DNA of 64,000 nucleotides, from the NCBI GenBank assembly GCA_003054655.1, contig QAYZ01000015.1, positions 434,001-498,000 of the forward strand, given 5' to 3'. Positions 27,343 to 35,113 of this stretch are shown here, piece after piece (within the stretch, counting starts at the first letter, position 1; the number at the start of each line of letters is the position of its first letter). Below the pieces are notes generated by a model. That model had not been told where the DNA came from. It did not search any database and worked only from the letters and a program-made list of their open reading frames with translations. A program made the position numbers and the translations under genes. The DNA is from Spartobacteria bacterium LR76. GTDB taxonomy: Bacteria > Verrucomicrobiota > Verrucomicrobiia > Chthoniobacterales > Terrimicrobiaceae.

Positions 27343-29756
27343 GCTGACTTGTCCTTTCGCACCCCCCGCCGGAAAACCACCACGGCCAGAAGACCCGCCG
27401 CGACGAGGAATACCGCTCCCGGCTCCGGCACAGCCGTGTAGACGAGATTCAGGTTCGTGCCATCCAGCTCGACCGACCAGGAACTGCGGGGATCGAATTC
27501 ATTGAGAAAGCCTGTGGTGTCGACGAAGAACGCCATGGGATCAAACCCTTCGATGCCACCCGCCACGCTGGCGAGCGTGAACACATAGCGGGCGAAGGGT
27601 TCCTCGAGCCCCGCCGCCTGCCCGGCCTGAAGGTCTGCCCCCAGCGTAAGCACCCGAATCGTAAACGGGTCGGCATCCGTGGCAGAAAGCGTCAACACAC
27701 CGGAAACTGACACGGTGTCGTAGCCAATGCCCGCTGCTGCGGAGGCATCGGCGAGTTCCCATTCAAAAACACTGCCGCCTGCCCACGCAGCGGTTCCAGC
27801 CGAGAGCATGCCCGGGCTGTTGCCGGGAGCGAGCACACCTCCACTCTTGACGATCAGGTCCGCCACGTCGCCCGTACCACGCACCGCCGCGCCGCTCTTC
27901 ACCATGACCGTACCGGAGAATGTCGCGCCCGTCGTATTGACCGCGCCTCCGGACTCGACGTCGACATTTCCTCCGATCGTACCGGAGTAATTCGCCAACC
28001 CGGAAACCTTATGCGTCCCGGAGTAATTCGTCGCACCGCTGAGAGTGCCACTTTTGAGGATGATCGTATTGCCAATCCCGTATCCCGCGAGGTTCAACGT
28101 TCCTCCGTCCACCTCCACCGCCCCTGTACCGAACGCCCCGGCGTGACCAGCGACCAGGCTGCCCCGCCAGACGTAGGTGCCGCCGGAGTAGGTGTTGGAG
28201 GCATTCAGCGTCTGGCTGCCATCCCCGTCCTGAGTCAAGGAGCCCTCCCCGCTGATCTGTCCGGAGAAGGTATGACTGCCCACTGAGGCGATCTTTAGGC
28301 TGGCGGAACCCATCAGCACTGTCCCCTCGCCCTCCAACCCGGCAATGGTCTGATCGAAATTGTTGAGATTTACCGCCGCACCCGAGAGCACCTTGATCGC
28401 GGCATTGGGGCTAAAGACATCGACCGCCATCGCCTTAATCGTGCCTTCTTCGGCCGCGAGGCGTCCGGTGAAGGTGTTGGCGGCATACCAGTTCATCGAC
28501 GCCGCACCCTTTTTCACCACCTCACCCGTTCCCTCGATGGAACCAGCCCAGATGTTCGTCACCCGGTTGAGATTCGTCAGCGTGGCTCCGCCCAGCTTAA
28601 GGACACCCGACTCGAATTGACCACTTCGAGAGTTATAGGAATCCAGATCACCGACGGTCTGGTCGTGCCCATTCAGATCGATCGTCGCCCCGCCGTTAAG
28701 GAACACTGCCGATGCTTCGCTCAGCGCTCCGGCTGCATCGGTCTTAAGGATTCCTCCTCGAACGATGGTGTTGCCCGAATGGCTGCTCGCTCCGCTCAGG
28801 CTGAAAGCCCCCGAACCTTCCTTGATGAAACCTCCGCTGCCGGTGAATGCCCCGCTGTACGAGGTGGACTTATCCTCGCCCCCCACTGTCAGCGTCACGC
28901 TTTGACCTTCGGAGTTGGAAAGGGCGATATCCGATGCGCCGCTAAACGCGCCAAAAGTTAAGACCGTAATCTCTGATCCAAAGATCGCCGTTCCGCCATT
29001 GGCCGTGAAGGTGGCTTGAGCGAGGGCATTTTCGTGTTCGATAACAACATTGCCTTGCTCGGCGATGAGTTCTCCGGTGAAGGAATTTTCCTGCGTAAGC
29101 CTCAGGTTCCCGGCTCCGGCCTTCGCAAAGCTGCCACTTCCGGTGATCTCGCTTCGTATGGAAAGGAGGCTGTCGTTTTTGATCCTCGATCCTTCGCCCG
29201 TAACGAGAAAGCCTCGAATGGAAGTTCCCTGATAGCGATAGTCAGTATTCAACTGTCCGCCGCTCAGAGTGAGCGGCCCGGTGCCAAACACACCCTCGTT
29301 ATCGGCGCTTACCGTACCTCCAGCGATATCAAACCCTCCTGTGTACGAATATTCCGAAATAAAATCGCTGGCACCCAGACGCACTCCATTTCCGGTGATG
29401 TGAACTGTACCTCCCGTTAACCGGATGCCTCCATCCCCCTCGATGGCACCTTGAAAATATCCCCGTGCGTAGACATTGAGCGTGGCGCCTCCGAAGAGGG
29501 AAATGATATGATAAGTTCCCGAGGCGGTTTCGGGATCGCGGAAGCCATGGTCGACCCAGTCCATTGAAGAGTCGCCATAGAACTTGTAGCCGACCTTGAG
29601 GGTATGTATGCCGCCAGTATTGTCCCCACAAAAGATTCCGTCCTCGGGCGAGGGAATGCACTCGTCGTCCGAGGCAAGCACAGCCTGCCAGGGCAAGGCC
29701 ATCGCCATCAAAACACCCGTCAGAAGAAACCGAAATTTGTGCAGCAGGAACGTCAT
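27339..29756 (-). CDS. Autotransporter-associated beta-strand repeat protein with PEP-CTERM signal
   Basis: 805 residues from the ATG at 29756, which gives a signal peptide (MTFLLHKFRFLLTGVLMAM through AVLAS). Four copies of the autotransporter-associated repeat are visible at roughly residues 206, 315, 410 and 510, for example GSGSFAKAGAGNLRLTQENS and GEGSLTQDGDGSQTLNASNT. The C-terminus carries VPEPGAVFLVAAGLLAVVVF plus basic residues, the PEP-CTERM signal, and no outer-membrane beta-barrel. It is therefore predicted to be a surface or exopolymer-associated beta-helix protein handled by exosortase rather than a self-translocating autotransporter. Its function is unknown. Confidence 0.88.
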   Translation of the reverse strand: MTFLLHKFRFLLTGVLMAMALPWQAVLASDDECIPSPEDGIFCGDNTGGIHTLKVGYKFYGDSSMDWVDHGFRDPETASGTYHIISLFGGATLNVYARGYFQGAIEGDGGIRLTGGTVHITGNGVRLGASDFISEYSYTGGFDIAGGTVSADNEGVFGTGPLTLSGGQLNTDYRYQGTSIRGFLVTGEGSRIKNDSLLSIRSEITGSGSFAKAGAGNLRLTQENSFTGELIAEQGNVVIEHENALAQATFTANGGTAIFGSEITVLTFGAFSGASDIALSNSEGQSVTLTVGGEDKSTSYSGAFTGSGGFIKEGSGAFSLSGASSHSGNTIVRGGILKTDAAGALSEASAVFLNGGATIDLNGHDQTVGDLDSYNSRSGQFESGVLKLGGATLTNLNRVTNIWAGSIEGTGEVVKKGAASMNWYAANTFTGRLAAEEGTIKAMAVDVFSPNAAIKVLSGAAVNLNNFDQTIAGLEGEGTVLMGSASLKIASVGSHTFSGQISGEGSLTQDGDGSQTLNASNTYSGGTYVWRGSLVAGHAGAFGTGAVEVDGGTLNLAGYGIGNTIILKSGTLSGATNYSGTHKVSGLANYSGTIGGNVDVESGGAVNTTGATFSGTVMVKSGAAVRGTGDVADLIVKSGGVLAPGNSPGMLSAGTAAWAGGSVFEWELADASAAAGIGYDTVSVSGVLTLSATDADPFTIRVLTLGADLQAGQAAGLEEPFARYVFTLASVAGGIEGFDPMAFFVDTTGFLNEFDPRSSWSVELDGTNLNLVYTAVPEPGAVFLVAAGLLAVVVFRRGVRKDKSA

Positions 29757-29891
29757 GTACGCCAAAAACGGACAGGCTGTACGGTTGTTCCCGCCGAACT
29801 GCAAAGCCCGAATCGCCCAACGGCATCCTCTGTCGCCAGACAGCATCTCCACGGTCTTGGCAGCAGTCAAAACAGAGGACAAAATGACCGC

Positions 29892-30377
29892 ATGCGATCG
29901 TTTGGAATATTTCTTCTAGGGTGCCTTTGCATCCTTTCCGTCCAGGGGGCAGAATATCCTGCGATCGGGGAGGATATCTATGATGCCCAGGCGGACGGGC
30001 AGGTGCAGATCGATGATGCCGTGCGAGGGGCCGCCATGGAGCACAAATTCGTCGTCGTGATTTTTGGAGCGAACTACTGCAAAGGTTGCCGGGCGCTGGA
30101 GTCGCTGCTCCAGACCGATCCCGAACTTTCGACTCTCGCCCGGAACCGCTTTGTCGTCGTCCACATTGATGCCAACAAGTTCAAGAACCGCAACGCCGAG
30201 GTAAAGGAGCGGTACTACCCGGGATTTCCCGGGGTGCCCAGCGCCATCGTACTGGACTCTGCGGGCGTGAAGCTGGCAGAGAAAAGCGGACGGGAATGGA
30301 CCACCACAGACAAAAAGGCTTTTGATCCCGAGAAAATCCGTACTTCCTTTCAAGAATGGGCAAGCCTGCTTCCCTGA
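29892..30377 (+). CDS. Exported thioredoxin-fold protein with CKGC active site
   Basis: 161 residues from the ATG at 29892; AGAGGA upstream is a possible ribosome-binding site. Residues 1-20 are a signal peptide (MRSFGIFLLGCLCILSVQGA). A thioredoxin fold follows: KFVVVIFGANYCKGCRALE has a CxxC (CKGC) at the expected place, and GFPGVPSAIVLD carries the cis-Pro. It is probably periplasmic and redox active, of the DsbD-C-terminal/YyaL-like type (inference). The next gene starts inside its last 22 bases. Confidence 0.82.
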   Translation: MRSFGIFLLGCLCILSVQGAEYPAIGEDIYDAQADGQVQIDDAVRGAAMEHKFVVVIFGANYCKGCRALESLLQTDPELSTLARNRFVVVHIDANKFKNRNAEVKERYYPGFPGVPSAIVLDSAGVKLAEKSGREWTTTDKKAFDPEKIRTSFQEWASLLP

Positions 30378-31294
30378 AAAAATCTCCCGCGCCGAAATCC
30401 GTCGCAATTCAGCCACTCTCGGAAAGCCTGCTTTATCGCGTTGCGCAATGTCTCCTGGCGGCTCCGGTAAAGACCGCTCCCGCCGAGGCGCTTGCGCTGC
30501 TGGCACCGCGCTTCGAGGCTGACCGTGTATGGCTCATCCGGCTCGATGAAGGGTTGCAGAACTTCTGGGTATCCTATGAATGGTGCGCCGAGGGTGTACT
30601 GCCATGCCTGCCCGACATGCCGGGCGTTCCCACCGCGCTGATCGCCCATCCGCTACGAAGTTTCACCAAAGGCCAGATCGTCATCCTGGACGACATCGAG
30701 AAACTCCCGCCCGACGCCCAGCCGCTGAAAGAAGAGATGCGCCGCGAAGGAAATTTCGCCACGGCCGGGGCACCGATCTTTCGCGATGGGAGACTCGTCG
30801 CCCTCATCGGCCTCGACGATACCCGCAAGGTCCACGCCTGGACGCCCGAGGAAATGGAGGAACTCCGCCTCCTCGGCGATCTGATTTTCACCGCCGCCGA
30901 GCGCGCCATCGAAGCCGCCTCAGCCGCTCCGGCTGATCCACCGCCGCCGGAACCCAACGGCTGCTACGTGCGCACAGGCAACTGCCACGTTCAGGCCAGA
31001 TGGAATGAAATCATCCTGATTTCAGCCGATGGCGACCATTCCCGCGTACGCCTAGAGGGGGGTAGAGAATTTTTTGAGCTCAAGGCCCTGTCCGCGTGGG
31101 AAGCGATGCTTCCCGCCAATCGTTTTACCCGCGTTCACCGCTCTCACATCATAAATTGGTCCCATGTACGCCGCCTGCTCCGCACCTCCGGCGGTCGCTG
31201 GACACTCGAGGCCGCCCACGCACCGCCCGTACCAGTGGGGCGCTCGTACCAAGCTGAGGTGCGAAAACACATCAATCTGCGAGCCATTAGCTAA
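30356..31294 (+). CDS. GAF-LytTR one-component transcriptional regulator
   Basis: 312 residues. Residues 25-185 form a GAF-like sensor (RVAQCLLAAPVKTAPAEALALL; GAPIFRDGRLVALIGLDD; LRLLGDLIFTAAERAIEA). After a Pro-rich linker, residues 210-305 are a LytTR DNA-binding domain (EIILISADGDHSRVRLEGG; RFTRVHRSHIINWSHVRRLL; PVPVGRSYQAEV). The ligand is unknown. The gene overlaps the thioredoxin-like gene by 22 bp in the same direction, so redox or a related signal is a possible input (inference). It ends 3 bp before the convergent TPR-type gene. Confidence 0.88.
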   Translation: MGKPASLKKSPAPKSVAIQPLSESLLYRVAQCLLAAPVKTAPAEALALLAPRFEADRVWLIRLDEGLQNFWVSYEWCAEGVLPCLPDMPGVPTALIAHPLRSFTKGQIVILDDIEKLPPDAQPLKEEMRREGNFATAGAPIFRDGRLVALIGLDDTRKVHAWTPEEMEELRLLGDLIFTAAERAIEAASAAPADPPPPEPNGCYVRTGNCHVQARWNEIILISADGDHSRVRLEGGREFFELKALSAWEAMLPANRFTRVHRSHIINWSHVRRLLRTSGGRWTLEAAHAPPVPVGRSYQAEVRKHINLRAIS

Positions 31295-31297
31295 CAG

Positions 31298-33799
31298 CTA
31301 CTCCGCCCGGGCGACGTAGTCGCCCATGTCGACACCGAAGCGGCGACCGTCCACCTCGGGATTCAGCTCCGAGTATTTCTGGCCGTCCCAGACGACGATC
31401 TTCATCTTTGGATCAGTCGTCAACGAGCGCACGAGACCGTACTGGCTAAAGTTCTCCGTGCGATAGCCATCGAGCGCGACGATGACCATGCCCTGCTTGA
31501 GTCCTTTGCCTTCGAGGAAGGCGCTGGTCTCACGGATGGCAACGCCTTTCTGCGGCGACCCGGAAAACGAAGTCAAAGCAACCTCCTGAAGTCCACCAGG
31601 GAAAATGGACCCGATAAGCTCATTGTAACGCGCCTCATCCACGTACTGCGGCGCGCTTTTCCTCATGCGAGCCAGAAGGGCTGTCTCTTCGACGAACTTT
31701 CCATCATTATAGCGTTCATCGCATTTTTTGGCGTAATCCAAGGCCCCCTTCCAATCGCCAGTTGCCTCGCAAAGCCAGATGCGCGCCTGGAGACCTCCAT
31801 AAGAAAATGTCTCCGCCGCGTCAGATGCGACCTGCTCGGCGGTCGCTGTCTCTCCCTTGCCCTGGAGATACTTCACCAGCCAGAGGGCGTTATTGGCCAC
31901 ACGCACACGATCCCTCGCCTTCTCGAAGCCGAGCAGGTAATACTGGGCGGCCTTTTCTGAATCCCCGCGTTTCTGGAAATACCAGGCCAGATCGAGATAC
32001 TCATCCGGGTCGATTTCCGCGATGCGAAGCGAGATTTTCTCATACGCCTCCGGCTGGGAGTTGTAAGCGCTCGCCAACCTCCTCATGGCCATGAGCCGGT
32101 AGCCGAGGATATCGGCCATGTTTTTCTCCAGCAGCTCCGGCTTGAGATTCTCGTAGGTCGATCCGTTCTCGAGATAGGCCAGGTGGCGGCTGATGAAATA
32201 CAGATATGGCGCGCGATCATGGAGTTCCGTGATCCAGGCCTTGTCCGACTCATCACCCACGCCGATGTCGTAAAGGCGGCTATCCGCCTCGAAAGCGGTG
32301 CCGGAAGGTATCTCCGGGCGATACCAGCGATGAAAATCCGGCACGTTGGTGCGCACCTCATTGCCATCCTCATCCCGACGGAGGGAAGCCCACAGGCATG
32401 GGGTCACCGTCTCGGGCTGATCGCGGATGATCGTGCGCAAGGGCTCATTCAGCGCCTCGTAACGCTGAGGGTCGCGCTCAATCGCGCGCTCGAGAAATGG
32501 CTTGTAGCGCAGAGACGGGAGCTGACCGGTGACAAAGCCCTTCACTTCCGTTGCACCATCCTTGACGCCCCAGGAATCGTTTAAGAAAGCATAGAGCACG
32601 TTCAGGCTCTGCATCAGATTGCGCTGTTGATAGCCAGCCAGCAGGTTGCGCCCGGCCACGTTGATCACCAAACTGCCATCATCCATTCCCGCTACCGGAG
32701 ACCCTTCCGGCGTGTCGAGATATTGCCTGATCCATTCCGTGGAATTCTCCTGGGGCTCGAGGCCGAAGCTTTTCGCCGCGACGGCGATCTCCCGCAGCTC
32801 AGGTTTGAGGACTGGCTTGGAGAACATATGTCCGCCACTGACGGAGAGATCCGTTTCATTGGCGATGCGGCAGTACTCGAGATCCAGTTGCTCCTGCTGG
32901 AGGGACCTGAGAAAATCCAAGCCCGCCATTTCATTGACGGCAAAAGTCAGAGCGCGGAAATACTCGTGCTTTAGAGCCGGACTGCCCATTTCCGCTGCGG
33001 AACGACCAGACCGCCAGTCCATCGTATTGCGGAGACGAATGATTTCCTTCCAGTCCGCCAGCTTTCCCTGGGCAGGCAGATTGACGGCGAGAGCAGCGGT
33101 CTGCTGGCCGCACAGGGTGAGGCGCATGGCCTCGGCGATCTTCATCTCCGGTGAGTCCTTCGACGCGCCGAGAGCCTCAGCCGCCGCCAGGAACGCCGTC
33201 ATGCGATTGAGGGCGGGGCGGATGTCGCGAAACTTTCCAGAATGGTCGTTAAAGGCAATCGCACCGCTCAGGATTGCAGCCTGGAGGTAGCCTTCCGGGG
33301 AGCCGGGATGAGCCTGCAAAAAGTCGGAGATACGGCGATTCTCCCCGAGATAAACCTCAATGCCGGGAGAGAGGAGCTTGGTCAGGAGACCCTCCGCAGT
33401 CTGATTTGACAATGCGGCATCCGGCGTCGGGAGCATCAGCTTCGCCCAGCCGAGATAAGTTTCGGGATTCCACACGCCAGTCTGCCCGACCGGCAAAGGA
33501 GCATTCGCTCCCAGGCAGGAGACTTCGTAATGGCCCTGCGAGGGATAAGCCAGCACCACCTCCTGCGCCTTTTCCTTGCGAGCGAGTGCTCCCAGATCGG
33601 CCAGGACCTGGCTGATCGACCTTACGGTCCATCCCTCCTCGGTGCGCATCAACCGGGCCTCGTCCCGAACTACCGGAGCTCCTGTATTCACCACAACCGT
33701 CGAGGCGCTTTGCTCGACATAGTAATAATATCCGAAGGCGACGATGAGTCCAAAGACGGCCGAAACCGCGACGCAAGTGGTGACAGGTGAGACTTTCAC
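31298..33799 (-). CDS. Large membrane-anchored TPR-like protein with possible C-terminal PDZ-like domain
   Basis: 833 residues. One N-terminal membrane helix (residues 8-27, VAVSAVFGLIVAFGYYYYVE) anchors an extracytoplasmic body. TPR-like helices are visible around residues 590-700 (EYLDLAWYFQKRGDSEKAAQYY; NALWLVKYLQGKGETATAEQ). The last ~90 residues (VAIRETSAFLEGKGLKQGMVIVALDGYRTE) resemble a PDZ domain without the protease. I do not recognise the family. No enzymatic motif was seen; a scaffold role is the simplest inference. Confidence 0.72.
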   Translation of the reverse strand: MKVSPVTTCVAVSAVFGLIVAFGYYYYVEQSASTVVVNTGAPVVRDEARLMRTEEGWTVRSISQVLADLGALARKEKAQEVVLAYPSQGHYEVSCLGANAPLPVGQTGVWNPETYLGWAKLMLPTPDAALSNQTAEGLLTKLLSPGIEVYLGENRRISDFLQAHPGSPEGYLQAAILSGAIAFNDHSGKFRDIRPALNRMTAFLAAAEALGASKDSPEMKIAEAMRLTLCGQQTAALAVNLPAQGKLADWKEIIRLRNTMDWRSGRSAAEMGSPALKHEYFRALTFAVNEMAGLDFLRSLQQEQLDLEYCRIANETDLSVSGGHMFSKPVLKPELREIAVAAKSFGLEPQENSTEWIRQYLDTPEGSPVAGMDDGSLVINVAGRNLLAGYQQRNLMQSLNVLYAFLNDSWGVKDGATEVKGFVTGQLPSLRYKPFLERAIERDPQRYEALNEPLRTIIRDQPETVTPCLWASLRRDEDGNEVRTNVPDFHRWYRPEIPSGTAFEADSRLYDIGVGDESDKAWITELHDRAPYLYFISRHLAYLENGSTYENLKPELLEKNMADILGYRLMAMRRLASAYNSQPEAYEKISLRIAEIDPDEYLDLAWYFQKRGDSEKAAQYYLLGFEKARDRVRVANNALWLVKYLQGKGETATAEQVASDAAETFSYGGLQARIWLCEATGDWKGALDYAKKCDERYNDGKFVEETALLARMRKSAPQYVDEARYNELIGSIFPGGLQEVALTSFSGSPQKGVAIRETSAFLEGKGLKQGMVIVALDGYRTENFSQYGLVRSLTTDPKMKIVVWDGQKYSELNPEVDGRRFGVDMGDYVARAE

Positions 33800-33928
33800 T
33801 GGAGCACGCTAAGTGCCGTCACCTTGTCCATGGCTCCGCACCGCGTAAAGGCAAATCACCAGCATAAGCAAAGATCAGGCGTGCACAACCGGTCGCCTCC
33901 TCCAGGCTTGGCAAACAAGAGGAAAAAC

Positions 33929-35113
33929 TTAGCGTTCGTCGCCGAGCGCAGACTTGAGCCGGGCGATCGTAGCGAGCGCCTCGTCGACCGGGCCAAGCAC
34001 GCAGACGTGGCCCATCTTGCGGCCGGGACGCGCCTCGGCCTTGCCGTAGAGATGCAGCTTGGCCTTCGGCTCGGAAAGCACGATATCCCAGCGCGGCTCG
34101 CCATCTTTCCAGAGGTGGCCGAGGATGTTCCACATCACCACAGGCGTAAGCAGCTCGGGGGAACCCAGCGGCAGGCCGCAGACCGCGCGAAGCTGCTGCT
34201 CGAACTGACTCGTGGCGCAGGCGTCGAAGGTGTAGTGGCCGGAATTATGCGGGCGCGGAGCGAGTTCGTTGACGACGAGCTGTCCGTCACGGGTCAGGAA
34301 AAACTCCACCGCCAGCAGGCCGACCACGTCGAGCGCGACGGCGATTTCCCGGGCGAGCTTTTCCGCCGCCTGGGCGGTCTCGGGCGAAAACCGCCCGGGG
34401 ACAATCGAAAGATCGAGGATGTGATGGGTGTGGATGTTCTCGGACGGTGGAAAGGACACAGCCACGCCATCCACCCCGCGAGCCACGACGACGGATAGCT
34501 CCAGCTCAAAGGGAACCCATGCCTCCAGCACACCGCGGGGAGCTCCGAAGTTCTCCCAGAGCTGCGCAGGATCGACCGGGCCGTTGAGTTTCACCTGACC
34601 CTTGCCATCGTAGCCGAAATCCGCCGTCTTCAACACGGAAGGCGTGCCGATCTCGCTGATTGCCGCCGCAAGGGATTCCGCGGAATCCACCACGCGGAAC
34701 TCCGCATGCGGGAAGCCGTTCTGGCGCAGGAAGGTCTTTTCGCGCTCGCGATTCTGGCAGATATGGAGCACTTCGCCGCGCGGACGCACCGGGCAGATCG
34801 CCTCGACCGCCTGCACCGCGCTGAGCGGGATGTTTTCAAACTCAAAGGAAATCGCATCCACCCCGGAGGCAAACCGGGCCAGCGCCTCGGTATCCGTGAA
34901 CGAAGCCGTCACCTCGACATCGCTGATCTGGCCCGCCGGGCTGTCTGGATTCGGCTCAAAAGCATGCACCCTGTACCCCATCCGCCGGGCGGCGATGCCA
35001 AACATGCGCCCGAGCTGGCCTCCGCCGAGGATTCCGACGGTGCTGCCGGGGTTGATGGAATTCCTTTTCGCCGGAGCATCGGCTCGGCTAGGGTGCTCGT
35101 TCTCGTTCTGCAT
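33929..35113 (-). CDS. purK: 5-(carboxyamino)imidazole ribonucleotide synthase PurK
   Basis: 394 residues from the ATG at 35113. The N-terminal Rossmann-like PreATP-grasp domain starts TVGILGGGQLGRM at about residue 25. The ATP-grasp region has VLKTADFGYDGKGQVKL, EAWVPFELELSVVVAR, and EFFLTRDGQLVVNELAPRPHNSGHYT. PurK forms N5-CAIR from AIR, ATP and bicarbonate in purine synthesis. The start codon overlaps the oppositely oriented lpxL-waaF start by two bases. A 24-residue N-terminal extension is unusual. Confidence 0.95.
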   Translation of the reverse strand: MQNENEHPSRADAPAKRNSINPGSTVGILGGGQLGRMFGIAARRMGYRVHAFEPNPDSPAGQISDVEVTASFTDTEALARFASGVDAISFEFENIPLSAVQAVEAICPVRPRGEVLHICQNREREKTFLRQNGFPHAEFRVVDSAESLAAAISEIGTPSVLKTADFGYDGKGQVKLNGPVDPAQLWENFGAPRGVLEAWVPFELELSVVVARGVDGVAVSFPPSENIHTHHILDLSIVPGRFSPETAQAAEKLAREIAVALDVVGLLAVEFFLTRDGQLVVNELAPRPHNSGHYTFDACATSQFEQQLRAVCGLPLGSPELLTPVVMWNILGHLWKDGEPRWDIVLSEPKAKLHLYGKAEARPGRKMGHVCVLGPVDEALATIARLKSALGDER

